Shown piece by piece: positions 7,632 to 17,066 of a stretch of DNA of 45,263 nt. The DNA comes from an uncultured Prevotellaceae bacterium (lineage in GTDB: Bacteria > Bacteroidota > Bacteroidia > Bacteroidales > Bacteroidaceae). Positions within the stretch are counted from its first letter, which is position 1. The number at the start of each line of letters is the position of its first letter. Where the stretch lies: the NCBI GenBank assembly GCA_946411565.1, contig CAMKEM010000022.1, positions 1-45,263 of the forward strand, in the 5' to 3' direction. The position numbers and the translations under genes were made by a program. The notes under the pieces were generated by a model that did not search any database, was not told where the DNA came from, and saw nothing but the letters and a program-made list of their open reading frames with translations.

Positions 7632-10600
7632 ATGAAGAAAATATTAATAAGCATATTTTGCATATTATTGCCTGTTTGCTTTTACGCTCAAAGTGGACAG
7701 GGGAATGATGAAAAATATGCCCCTCAATGCTATATCGCAACCCCAAATGCATCATCAATTGCAAGATATGGAGATATTCCAATGAATTACTATACGGGCA
7801 GAGCAAATGTGTCCATTCCTATTTACCATACATCTGAACGAGGTGTGGATCTGGATGTGAATTTATCGTATGACACACAAGGCATACTTGCAACTTCGCT
7901 TCCTGGATGGACTGGCCATAACTGGACTCTTAATGTTGGAGGTGTTATTACTCGTGTAAAGAACAAGCTGGTTGACGAATACACCTATAGATCAACGTCT
8001 TCCTTTAAAAATTATTTCCAGAAGCCGGATGCTTTGAAAAGTTATGTGAAAACATATAATAAAGACAAGAACATGAACAATCTTGCCCGTTCTATTGTAA
8101 TGGGAGACGCAGACTGCGAGCCTGACGTTTTCTATTTTAATTTTATGGGGAAATCCGGTCGATTCTTCTATGGTGATGACGGACAATGGAAAGTATTTTC
8201 TGATGATAATATCCATGTCGAATTTGATGTAAATAATAACAATAATTACATCCTCCCATATTTTAAATATTTCAACTATTCCTACAAAAATAAGCAGATG
8301 AAGACAATCAAAGGATTTACTTTGATTGATGATAAAGGAACAAGATATATATTTGGTGACAACTCATCATCAAATACTGAGACTAACGGTGATTATGAAA
8401 CCAGAGCCTCAGCTATAGAGTATTCCGTTCCGTTCTTTAGTGCATTGAACGACAATACATTATATGACAAGGGAGAATCAATGACTGCATCTGCCTGGTA
8501 TCTTACAGAAATTAAGGATCGCTTCGGTAATTCCCTTTATAAGTTCACGTATGAAAGAGGTAAGTTCATGGTTCAAATTAGTTATGTAAATGAAGATACA
8601 TGGGAGACTTACGATGGAAAGACATGTCCGCGCAATTGGTCTAATTTTCATTATGCTATGTGTCTGAATTCGCCTGTGTATCTGTCAAAGATTACAATGC
8701 CATTGTCAAACAACTCACTGAAATTCACAATGGACGCAGAACGTGTTCTTACAGCAAAAGATTTCTATCCCAATTTTTGCAAAGAAATATCTTGTGAGAT
8801 GTTAAAGGAGCAGATCCCTAAATATGTTACCGAGGAACGTTTCTATTTCTTGCAGAGTAATGCGGAGCCAGTAACTAGATACCAGAACAAAAACTCTAAC
8901 AAGAAAAACGACCCATTGGCTTCTACAGGTATTAGTCCTTTAAAGAACATCGAGATATATTCAAATGGCAATCTTATTGAAAACTACAAGTTTACATATA
9001 CTACAGGTAAGAATGAACGACTGTTTATGACTGCTATTGACATTATCAACGGAAGCAGCAAGAATGGCTCGTATAGATTCTCTTACAACAATATAGATAA
9101 TCTCCCTACTGATTATCTTCACATTTCAACCGATGAATGGGGATATTATAATGCAGGAGCCGTGAAGAGCGTAATGTATCTTCCAGCAACAAAGCTTGGA
9201 ATGCTTACCCGTATTTTCTACCCAACCGGAGGCCTGTCAGAATTTGCATACGAACAGAATTCCTATACAGATTACTTTGACAAGCAAAAAGGCATAATGA
9301 TATATAGTAAAGGCGAGGCAGGAGGATTGAGAATAAAGAGCATCAAGAACTACGAAGACAGTACCAAGACAGTTCTTTTGTCCTCAAAAACTTATACCTA
9401 TTCTGGTGGAGAATTGTATTCTCTGCCTGTTCATGAATTTGACTGGGTTCCCAATTCAAAGAATGTAAAACTACATATCAAAAATTACAATTCCATTGTC
9501 CCTTTGTGCAACTCATTCGGTCCACATATCGGTTATTCGCAAGTTACAGAAACTAACATGGACGGTTCATATACAAGATACGAGTATACGAATATATCAT
9601 CTTGTATGGATGAGAAACCATTCATTAATTCCTCATCAACTCCATCACCATACGATGTGTTTACTGAACGTGGCTACAAACGTGGCAAATTGTCAATGGT
9701 AAAAGTCTATGACAACAGAACTCATTGCATGAATTATACACGATACTATTATCGTACCGATGATGTAGAAAGTAAATTTGTCTATAATACAAATCTGTAT
9801 TGGTACACAGCTAAACTTGCAGGAAATAGTGCTCAGGGAACCTATACATACGGTGGAGTCTATAAGATGTTTTATCCTAAATATGATGTGGTCAAGGTGT
9901 ATTCAACCACACGTTATGAGTCAAAAGAAGTGGCAACAATTACAGAATACGACAAACGCGATTATACAATAACACTCGGTAACAAGAAAGCAATTGTCAG
10001 ACAATGCCTTTCAACAACGGAAACAAGAGGTAGCAGCAAGAAAAAAACAGAATACCGATACCCAAACCTGGAATCGGACACATATTCGTATCTTACATCT
10101 CAATTTTTCCTTCCCGTTGTATCTGTAAAGAACTATGCAGACGGTCAGTTGGTTAGCGGGAACAGAACGGTGTATGGTTTGTTCAATGGCAAATATGCCC
10201 CCAAGTACGAGATTGCATTTGGCGCAAATGAATCAGTAAAAGATACACTTTGGACTTACAAATCATACACCTCAACATTCCGTCCGAAACAGGCTGTTGA
10301 TGGTCTAAACATTGACCATAAATATTTTTGGAACGATCGTGACCAACTGATTGGCAAAGTGGATAATGGCTCTTCTAACATAACAGCAAACGCAAGTGCC
10401 ACCTCATGTGACAAGGTCATTTCCTCTTCCAATTCGTCAGAAGTGTTCGGAACTTCGCCAACCAACATAGAGGCATGTACATACAATAATCGTGGACTAG
10501 TCACAAGTATAATAAAGGGCAATGCCCTGAAATCATATTATAATTATGACTCTTTCTCACGTCTGACATCTGTAAAAGACAATTCTCAGAAGACAGTACA

Positions 10601-11573
10601 ATCATATTCCTATCATTACAGACCGACAATATCTAATCCAGGTTCTGTAAAAAAAGAGAAAGATGAAACTTATGTTGATTTAGTCCTATACAAACTCAAT
10701 GTACAGCAGATTCCATCCTCTAACACACTCAAATTCGATTATGAAATCTTTGGAGCTGCATCTAATGCATACATAAGGATTTATAAGGAATCAGACTTGA
10801 AGTATGTTGGTCCAAAAGAAAATAATATCTACTGGGAACGACAGATTAGCATCCCTCAAACACGAAAAGGAAGTGTTTCACTTGATGTAACAAGCGACAC
10901 CAAGGATTGGCCGAGTGAAAAATATGTTGCATACCTATGTATCGATAAAGATAATATAGGGAATGTAAAATCAAGCAGCACCTTCACCTTCACAAAATAC
11001 GTGGCATCAAAATTAACATCTGCAACATTTAATTCATCTGCTAAGACAGTAAGTGTAAGCTACACCCTGTCAAGTGCAGTCAAATCTGCCTCTATTGAAC
11101 TTGTATCTAAGAGCACAAACAAGACCGTACTGACTACTTCTTTGACAGTGGCTTCTTCTGGCAGCAAATCAATAAATGTTTCAGATCTTACTTCCGGTGA
11201 ATACAATGTCTATCTTGTAGCTGATGGAACAAAAACGGACTACAAGACTCTGACGCTCACTCTTCCAGAACCATTCCCTTCTTTTAGCGGTAATATATAT
11301 CTGAAAAAAGATACAAGTAAAAAGACTGTAACTGTTTACTACCAAAATGCACCGTCATACGCAGACATCAAAGTTTACAGAAATGCGACGATTGCATCTA
11401 ATCAGGGAATAAAAGCAGGAGCACAATATACTCAGCAGTCCATATCATCTGGAAAGGGTAGCATAACATTCAGCTATGGTTCATGGCCATCTGACACGTA
11501 TGTATTCTTTATGTTTGCCAATGGAAATGACGCAAGCAATATCAAAGGAAGCAGCTCTATGCAATTGCCATAA
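7632..11573 (+). CDS. Large secreted Rhs/YD-repeat shell protein (first half)
   Basis: 1313 aa. The signal peptide spans residues 1-20 (ending FYAQ). The N-terminal region (ATPNASSIARYGDIPMNYYTG) is the start typical of Bacteroidota SpvB/TcaC-like YD proteins. A long beta-rich body follows, with YD-type repeats near residues 950-985 (YNNRGLV, YNYDSFSRL). From about residue 1013 there are three beta-sandwich, Ig-like repeats rich in Ser/Thr, ending without a toxin tip. There is no RHS core and no DPxG. Together with the next gene it looks like a two-polypeptide shell, comparable to TcB + TcC of Tc toxins. The function as a shell half is inferred from family and order. Confidence 0.75.
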   Translation: MKKILISIFCILLPVCFYAQSGQGNDEKYAPQCYIATPNASSIARYGDIPMNYYTGRANVSIPIYHTSERGVDLDVNLSYDTQGILATSLPGWTGHNWTLNVGGVITRVKNKLVDEYTYRSTSSFKNYFQKPDALKSYVKTYNKDKNMNNLARSIVMGDADCEPDVFYFNFMGKSGRFFYGDDGQWKVFSDDNIHVEFDVNNNNNYILPYFKYFNYSYKNKQMKTIKGFTLIDDKGTRYIFGDNSSSNTETNGDYETRASAIEYSVPFFSALNDNTLYDKGESMTASAWYLTEIKDRFGNSLYKFTYERGKFMVQISYVNEDTWETYDGKTCPRNWSNFHYAMCLNSPVYLSKITMPLSNNSLKFTMDAERVLTAKDFYPNFCKEISCEMLKEQIPKYVTEERFYFLQSNAEPVTRYQNKNSNKKNDPLASTGISPLKNIEIYSNGNLIENYKFTYTTGKNERLFMTAIDIINGSSKNGSYRFSYNNIDNLPTDYLHISTDEWGYYNAGAVKSVMYLPATKLGMLTRIFYPTGGLSEFAYEQNSYTDYFDKQKGIMIYSKGEAGGLRIKSIKNYEDSTKTVLLSSKTYTYSGGELYSLPVHEFDWVPNSKNVKLHIKNYNSIVPLCNSFGPHIGYSQVTETNMDGSYTRYEYTNISSCMDEKPFINSSSTPSPYDVFTERGYKRGKLSMVKVYDNRTHCMNYTRYYYRTDDVESKFVYNTNLYWYTAKLAGNSAQGTYTYGGVYKMFYPKYDVVKVYSTTRYESKEVATITEYDKRDYTITLGNKKAIVRQCLSTTETRGSSKKKTEYRYPNLESDTYSYLTSQFFLPVVSVKNYADGQLVSGNRTVYGLFNGKYAPKYEIAFGANESVKDTLWTYKSYTSTFRPKQAVDGLNIDHKYFWNDRDQLIGKVDNGSSNITANASATSCDKVISSSNSSEVFGTSPTNIEACTYNNRGLVTSIIKGNALKSYYNYDSFSRLTSVKDNSQKTVQSYSYHYRPTISNPGSVKKEKDETYVDLVLYKLNVQQIPSSNTLKFDYEIFGAASNAYIRIYKESDLKYVGPKENNIYWERQISIPQTRKGSVSLDVTSDTKDWPSEKYVAYLCIDKDNIGNVKSSSTFTFTKYVASKLTSATFNSSAKTVSVSYTLSSAVKSASIELVSKSTNKTVLTTSLTVASSGSKSINVSDLTSGEYNVYLVADGTKTDYKTLTLTLPEPFPSFSGNIYLKKDTSKKTVTVYYQNAPSYADIKVYRNATIASNQGIKAGAQYTQQSISSGKGSITFSYGSWPSDTYVFFMFANGNDASNIKGSSSMQLP

Positions 11574-11688
11574 TGATGGCATCCATTATCTAAATATTGA
11601 TACTGGCAAAACATTAACGAACAAACAAATAACAACCACCCCATTGGCGTAATTGTTTCCGCTAATGGTTAATACATAATAGACAAAT

Positions 11689-14600
11689 ATGAATAATCTA
11701 AGATTGGGCATAATATTCGCGATGCTATCATTGTGCATCTCAGTAGCGAATGCTCAAACATTTAAAAAAAACTATGTCATGACCGTGACAAAGCTTGATG
11801 ATACAGGTAATCATACCGCAAAATCCATTCAGTATTTTGACGGAATAGGTCTTCCCGTCCTTCTTGTACAGAGCGGAATGAATACCAATCTCAAGTATTT
11901 GTATCGCAAGACAGAATATGATTGCAAGGGACAACCAGTCAAGGAATGGTTGCCTGCTATAGGAACAACTTCGCCAGATTATGTTGCTTCCGTAAACTCC
12001 ATATCAAACTCAACATATGGAGAAGGTGAGAGTGCATACTTGGACAGACAACTCGATGGTATTGGTCGAACTATGTTTGAGACTGCACCTGGTAAAGCAT
12101 GGAAATCAGCGAGTAAGGGAGTAAGAACAGAATATATCACCAATACTGCAAATTCAGTTAAGAAATATACTCTGTCATCTTCTGGAAATCCTAACGAATC
12201 ACCAAAATACTATGATGCAGAAACCCTAACAGGCACCAAAACAACGGATGCCGACGGGCATACTGTTGAGGTCTATAAAGATATTTTCGACAATGTGATT
12301 CTTGAAAGAAGAAATGGCAATAACGATACTTATTATGTCTATGAAAAAGGACTACTCAAGACTGTTATACCTCCATTATACCAGAATTCTTCCAAAAAGA
12401 CTACTAGCATACTTTACAAATACAAATACGACGCACATGGTCGCTGCATAGAGAAAACTCTGCCTGGTCCTGTGACAATAAAGTATTGGTATGACAAACA
12501 TGGTCGTCTTGCATTCATGCAGGATGGAAGGATGCGTAACCAGAATACTTACCGTTTTTATCTATATGATGGCTTGAACCGTCTTGTTGTTCAGGGATTG
12601 TGCAAGGACACACTTAAGACCTTATCACAAAAAATGATGACGGTCAAATATATGTCAGGTAAATACAATGTAGCTAATACGGGCTATTACCCTTCTTTCA
12701 GCGATCGCATTTCTAGTCCGGAGATAGAGATTGTAAACTATTATGACGGCTATAAGTGTCTTGAGAACGCCGCATTTACAAGTGCAGTGTCAAAATTTGG
12801 TCTTAAGAAAACCACAACTGTTTGTGCCACGTCTCTTCTCGCGGCCCAGATTGTATCAACTACCAAGAAAGAAAGGCTCTATAAGGTCTTCTATTATGAC
12901 AAGAAAGGAAGATGTACTACGTCTATTGAGACTTACCCTAACAAGACAAGTGTTGAAACCTCTACGACTTACTCTTTCACAAACAAGCCTCTAACAGTAA
13001 CGTGTATATATAAGTACGATGGAAAGGAGTTTCATAGAATAAAGAACAAGCTGACTTATGACGTAAATTCAGATTTTATATTAAGTGACACTATGCAGCT
13101 TGATGCAACGGCAGCAGTCAAATTGTTCAAGAACACTTATAATAGCCTTGGACAAATAGCCCGTGTGGATATTGGCAACGGAGGCAAATTGTATGAAAAA
13201 TATTCATACAACGTACACGGATGGCTGAAGGATTATTCCTTCTATAACTCTTTCATGTCAACATCACCAGTATTCAAGGAAAATCTGAAATATGAGGATG
13301 GGACAAATAAATGCTACAATGGTAACATTAGCGCAATTGTCTATAATTCGACTGATTCATATACTAAGCCAAAGGGCTTTAACTATAAATACGATGGATT
13401 GAACAGATTGGCTTCAACCGAGTATAAGGAAGGTGAGAATTTATCAAGCACACCAACCTTGAACTATTCCGAAACTTTTTCTTACGATGAGAATGGATCC
13501 ATCACAAGCCTGACCCGCTATGGCAAATACAACACTGGAGCAGAAATCATTGACAATCTTTCATATAGTTATTCGGGCAACCGTCTTCTTTCTGTTACAG
13601 ATAAGGGGAAGAACAGCATTGTCTATGGCACATCGGAATTCAAGGACGTAAAGAATGGGAATGATTACAGTTACGACGCATGTGGTTCTATCTCCAGCGA
13701 CAAGAATAAGAGCATTACATCAATACAGTATGACATGAACGGACAACCAACAAGAATCCAGTTCAAGGACGGACACGTAACAGAGTATGTATATACATCC
13801 GACGGTAGGAAACTGAAAGTCATCCATAGAACTGCCGTAAAAGGATTGTCTTTCTCTGGTACGCATACATTGACAAATGCCGAGACCTCTAATGTCGATT
13901 CAACGCTCTATATTGGAGGGTTCGAATTCTCCAACACGCTTGACGCGGGCAAATACTATTTTGCCAACGGCTATCTTGACTGTGACAGAAGCGGACACTG
14001 TAACTACCATTACTTCGCAAAGGATCACCTCGGAAATATCCGTTCCGTGTTCAAGGCAAACGGCACAAAGGAACAAGTCAACAACTACTATGCTTTCGGT
14101 GGTGTCATGAATGACGTGACCAATTCTAATGACGTACAGACTCACAAGTACAACGGCAAGGAACTTGACCGTATGCACGGACTTGATCTGTACGATTATT
14201 CTGCACGTCAGTATGATCCTGTCATCTGCCAGTTTACAAGTATGGATCCGCTGTGCGAGAAGTACTATAGCACAAGTCCGTATGCGTATTGTGTGAATAA
14301 TCCTGTAAGGTTTATTGATCCTGATGGACAGAAGCCAACTAAAAAAGAAGCAGCAATGATTGCAGATGATGTTTACAATGCCACATCAGGAACTCTTTCT
14401 GGAGGATGGAGAAGAGTTGCAACAAAATCGGGAGCTATTCTCAATGATGAAGAATCCGGTCTAAAATCTGCTGTTTATGGCAGATGGGATGCAAAACAAA
14501 AGAAATACACAGAGTTTGTATATGCTACTGCAGGAACTGACTTTACCAGTATGGAGGACTGGAGTAACAACATTGACCAGTTGTCTGGTGAATCCAAACA

Positions 14601-14997
14601 ATATGAACAAAGTATTAATAATGCAAAATTATTAAATGGATATTTTAAAAATTCCGAATTGACATTTGTCGGACATTCATTAGGTGGTGGTCTTGCAAGT
14701 GCAAACTCTCTTGCTACAGGAAGAGATGCAATAACATTTAATGCTGCTGGTCTATCAGATGAAACAAAAACAAAACATAATCTCACTAACACTAGAGGGC
14801 GAATTGATGCTTATGTTGTAAAAGGTGAAGCTTTAAGTAATGCACAAGGACTGATAGGCTTAAAAGCAGAGGGTAATATTCAGACTATTAAGGTTCCTAT
14901 ATATATTGAAGTAACAGCGAAAGCAACAACAGCCACGGATATTGCCTTGTCTCTTTGGAAGCATACTATGGGATGCGTAAAATACATTTTCAAATAA
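11689..14997 (+). CDS. Rhs-family polymorphic toxin with C-terminal lipase tip
   Basis: 1102 aa. The signal peptide ends near residue 23 (ANAQ). A DUF6443-like N-terminal segment (QYFDGIGLPVLLVQSG) is followed by many YD repeats. The RHS core runs from about residue 780 to 880 (DHLGNIRSV, YNGKELDRMHGLDLYDYSARQYDP, then DPDG at 877-880). The tip, about 881-1102, has a class-3 lipase-type nucleophile elbow, FVGHSLGGGLA, with Ser997, and a late KHTMG histidine. This fits a phospholipase that attacks membranes of rival cells, released from a YD-repeat cage. No VgrG, PAAR or other delivery gene is nearby. The signal peptide points to export through the envelope. The next gene is the probable immunity gene. 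Confidence 0.88.
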   Translation: MNNLRLGIIFAMLSLCISVANAQTFKKNYVMTVTKLDDTGNHTAKSIQYFDGIGLPVLLVQSGMNTNLKYLYRKTEYDCKGQPVKEWLPAIGTTSPDYVASVNSISNSTYGEGESAYLDRQLDGIGRTMFETAPGKAWKSASKGVRTEYITNTANSVKKYTLSSSGNPNESPKYYDAETLTGTKTTDADGHTVEVYKDIFDNVILERRNGNNDTYYVYEKGLLKTVIPPLYQNSSKKTTSILYKYKYDAHGRCIEKTLPGPVTIKYWYDKHGRLAFMQDGRMRNQNTYRFYLYDGLNRLVVQGLCKDTLKTLSQKMMTVKYMSGKYNVANTGYYPSFSDRISSPEIEIVNYYDGYKCLENAAFTSAVSKFGLKKTTTVCATSLLAAQIVSTTKKERLYKVFYYDKKGRCTTSIETYPNKTSVETSTTYSFTNKPLTVTCIYKYDGKEFHRIKNKLTYDVNSDFILSDTMQLDATAAVKLFKNTYNSLGQIARVDIGNGGKLYEKYSYNVHGWLKDYSFYNSFMSTSPVFKENLKYEDGTNKCYNGNISAIVYNSTDSYTKPKGFNYKYDGLNRLASTEYKEGENLSSTPTLNYSETFSYDENGSITSLTRYGKYNTGAEIIDNLSYSYSGNRLLSVTDKGKNSIVYGTSEFKDVKNGNDYSYDACGSISSDKNKSITSIQYDMNGQPTRIQFKDGHVTEYVYTSDGRKLKVIHRTAVKGLSFSGTHTLTNAETSNVDSTLYIGGFEFSNTLDAGKYYFANGYLDCDRSGHCNYHYFAKDHLGNIRSVFKANGTKEQVNNYYAFGGVMNDVTNSNDVQTHKYNGKELDRMHGLDLYDYSARQYDPVICQFTSMDPLCEKYYSTSPYAYCVNNPVRFIDPDGQKPTKKEAAMIADDVYNATSGTLSGGWRRVATKSGAILNDEESGLKSAVYGRWDAKQKKYTEFVYATAGTDFTSMEDWSNNIDQLSGESKQYEQSINNAKLLNGYFKNSELTFVGHSLGGGLASANSLATGRDAITFNAAGLSDETKTKHNLTNTRGRIDAYVVKGEALSNAQGLIGLKAEGNIQTIKVPIYIEVTAKATTATDIALSLWKHTMGCVKYIFK

Positions 14998-15003
14998 TTA
15001 GTC

Positions 15004-15765
15004 ATGATGAAATATTTGCAAATAATACTCATTGCATTGGCTTGTTTTTCGTGTAAGAAAAGTAATGACCCATACCCATATACATTTCATTCTATAAAAA
15101 ATTATGATGATACAGAGGTCGAGGTATTGGCTAAATACGTCAAAAAAAATGACACAATATCAATCGTTGAATTTCTGAAAGACAATCCGAATGTGTCAAT
15201 AGACACAAAGGATAGATATTTTGGCCATTCTTTATTGATGTTTGCAATATTCAATGGTAAGTATGAAGCCTTTCATTGTCTTTTGAATCATGGAGCAGAC
15301 CCCAATCTGATAAGTGATTACAGAAAACAAACGCCTCTGTATTTTGCAGCTACATATTGTGGCCCGAAATATGAGCGAGATGCAAGATATTGCAAAGAAT
15401 TACTGGAAAAAGGAGCGAATCCAAATTATTGTTACGTAATTCATGAGGCTGTTGCAAGGGATTTGGGATATGTTAAACTATTGATTGAATATGGAGCAGA
15501 CTTCAATACAAAATACTATGGACGAAGTCCTGCTGATGATGCGATTATTCTGATTATGCCCGAAATAGCAGAGTATTTAATCATCGAGAAAAAAGCTTTG
15601 ATTTATAATCATCCTTTCTGGAAGAGTTGGGAGGGGTATGAAGATCCAAAATTCGCTTCATCCCTTGCCTCATCTCGAAAGAGGATTATTAATTACCTAA
15701 AAGAACATCCCGAACAATTGATGTACAACAAAGCAACGAAAAACAACAAGGATTCTATTCAATAG
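15004..15765 (+). CDS. Ankyrin-repeat lipoprotein, probable immunity to the lipase tip
   Basis: 253 aa, starting 6 nt after the toxin stop. The signal peptide ends at a probable lipidated Cys17 (LACFSCKK). About four ankyrin repeats follow from residue 75 (GHSLLMFAIFNGKYEAFHCLL, NHGADPNLIS, KTPLYFAA-like QTPLYFAATY, LLEKGANPNY, LLIEYGADFNTKYYG). An envelope-anchored binding protein directly behind a lipase toxin fits an immunity role: it would hold the lipase tip before it reaches the producer's own membranes. This is inferred from gene order and localisation. The gene is AT-rich. Confidence 0.75.
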   Translation: MMKYLQIILIALACFSCKKSNDPYPYTFHSIKNYDDTEVEVLAKYVKKNDTISIVEFLKDNPNVSIDTKDRYFGHSLLMFAIFNGKYEAFHCLLNHGADPNLISDYRKQTPLYFAATYCGPKYERDARYCKELLEKGANPNYCYVIHEAVARDLGYVKLLIEYGADFNTKYYGRSPADDAIILIMPEIAEYLIIEKKALIYNHPFWKSWEGYEDPKFASSLASSRKRIINYLKEHPEQLMYNKATKNNKDSIQ

Positions 15766-15834
15766 TTCCTCTTTTAGCAGCTCACCAACACCTTCATCTT
15801 TCTTATGAAGTGTGGGATTTTAATACTCTCTAAC

Positions 15835-15888
15835 CTCCCCTTATCTCAGTCTTTAGACATTTTGTCTTTAGTGCTGAGAGAAGGGGAT
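15835..15888. repeat. Palindrome closing toxin cassette 1
   Basis: Arms ctccccttatctcag (15835-15849) and ctgagagaaggggat (15874-15888) are inverse complements with one mismatch. The loop holds two copies of gtctttag-like words. It may act as terminator for the toxin/immunity genes. Confidence 0.75.
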
Positions 15889-15913
15889 TTCTCTATGCTT
15901 TAGGTCTGTTCTT

Positions 15914-16046
15914 CCTCCTATTCTCCTCCCTTATGCCTCCTAACCAAACTCGATGAAGCTCTTATTCTGAATGGTATTATCACCGACTTTGCACCGAGTT
16001 TGCACCGACTTTGGTTAGGAGGATCATGGGAGGAGCAAGGAAAGAA
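15914..16046. repeat. Nested 11-bp phased arrays (three sets)
   Basis: Set A is three 11-mers starting cctcc (15914-15946: cctcctattct, cctcccttatg, cctcctaacca). Set B is three 11-mers of caccgactttg type (15981-16013). Set C is about three 11-mers carrying the complement of set A (16014-16046: gttaggaggat, catgggaggag, caaggaaagaa). A and C form an inverted repeat of about 28 bp and enclose B. Confidence 0.88.
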
Positions 16047-16091
16047 TATGCGGGGCACTTCTCGGGCAAAATGAAAAAAACGCCGTTTTTC

Positions 16092-16123
16092 TTGGAGAAG
16101 AAAGAAAAAAATATTATCTTTGC
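16092..16123 (+). promoter_or_regulatory. Promoter of the rpn-family gene
   Basis: TTGG (16092-16095), a 19-nt spacer and TATCTTTGC (16115-16123). The leader to the ATG at 16173 is about 43 nt. The gene therefore carries its own promoter and does not depend on the toxin operon. Confidence 0.7.
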
Positions 16124-16172
16124 AAGCGAAGGGCTTTTTACCTTTGACATTGGACTTTAGACTTTTAATATT

Positions 16173-17066
16173 ATGGCAAAATATCTTGACCCGAAAGCAG
16201 ACCTGACCTTCAAGAAGGTGTTCGGAGAGCAGAAAGACCTGCTCCAGAGTTTTCTCAATGCCGTGCTTCCTTTGAAAGAAGGTACTGAGATTGAGTCTCT
16301 GGAATACCTCTCGCCTGAGATGGTTCCTGAGAATCCTGCTAAGAAATACTCGATTGTGGATGTCCGTTGTACGGATAATCACAACCGTCAGTTTATCGTG
16401 GAAATGCAGATGTACTGGACGGAGGATTTCCTTCAGCGTGCACTCTTCAACACATCAAAGGCGTATGTCCGTCCGCTTGAGAAAGGGGATGGATATGACG
16501 AACTGCGTCAAGTGTATTGTGTCAGCATCATTAATGATATTGCCTTCCCTAATCTGAAGGATGAGTTCTATCATCGCTATGTACCAGCAAACATAGAGCA
16601 TCCGGAGAATACGATAAAGGGCTTTGAGACCATATTCCTTGAGTTGCCAAAGTTCCGTCCGTCAAGCGTGAGCGATAAGAAGATGATGGTGCTCTGGCTG
16701 CGCTTCCTGACAGAGATAAATGAGCAGACGAAGGAGATTCCAGCGGAGATGATGGAGAATAAATACATCAGCAAGGCGGTGGGAATTGTAGAGCAGTCGG
16801 CATATACCGATGCCCAGCGCATGGCATACGACAAGTTCTGGGACGAGATAGTTAGTGAAAGGACTCTTATGAAGGGCTATTTCCGTCAGGGGCATGCGGA
16901 AGGACGAGCAGAAGGGCTTGCAGAAGGGCTTGCAGAAGGACGAGCAGAAGGCGACAGGGCTCGTCAAATATCTACAGCTATGTCATTGAAGCAGATGGGA
17001 ATCCTATCTGTTAGTCAAATAGCAGATGCAACAGGTCTTTCCGAGGAAGAAATTGACAAGCTTTGA
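16173..17066 (+). CDS. Rpn-family recombination-promoting nuclease (PD-(D/E)XK transposase-like)
   Basis: 297 aa. The start MAKYLDPKADLTFKKVFGE is the Rpn/PD-(D/E)XK transposase-family signature. The catalytic core is D and ExQ in SIVDVRCTD...FIVEMQM (about residues 52-72), the ExQ variant usual in this family. The tail carries repeated AEGLAEG/AEGRAEG units (about 246-262) and a short helix-turn-helix-like stretch (LSVSQIADATGLSEEEI). Rpn proteins of E. coli nick or cut DNA and raise RecA-independent recombination. The stop overlaps the TTG that opens the next frame. The gene sits exactly where an Rhs reading frame has lost its 5' part, so it may have inserted there or may drive cassette exchange. 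Confidence 0.9.
   Translation: MAKYLDPKADLTFKKVFGEQKDLLQSFLNAVLPLKEGTEIESLEYLSPEMVPENPAKKYSIVDVRCTDNHNRQFIVEMQMYWTEDFLQRALFNTSKAYVRPLEKGDGYDELRQVYCVSIINDIAFPNLKDEFYHRYVPANIEHPENTIKGFETIFLELPKFRPSSVSDKKMMVLWLRFLTEINEQTKEIPAEMMENKYISKAVGIVEQSAYTDAQRMAYDKFWDEIVSERTLMKGYFRQGHAEGRAEGLAEGLAEGRAEGDRARQISTAMSLKQMGILSVSQIADATGLSEEEIDKL

Larger units (their letters stand above)
15766..16172. other. Repeat-rich gap between toxin cassette 1 and the rpn gene
   Basis: No gene is seen. It holds a GC-rich palindrome (15835-15888), a nested pair of 11-bp arrays (15914-16046), the rpn promoter (16092-16123) and a short 7-bp array (about 16134-16168). The tgtgggattt word at 15811 recurs at 19043 after the second cassette. 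Confidence 0.75.
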
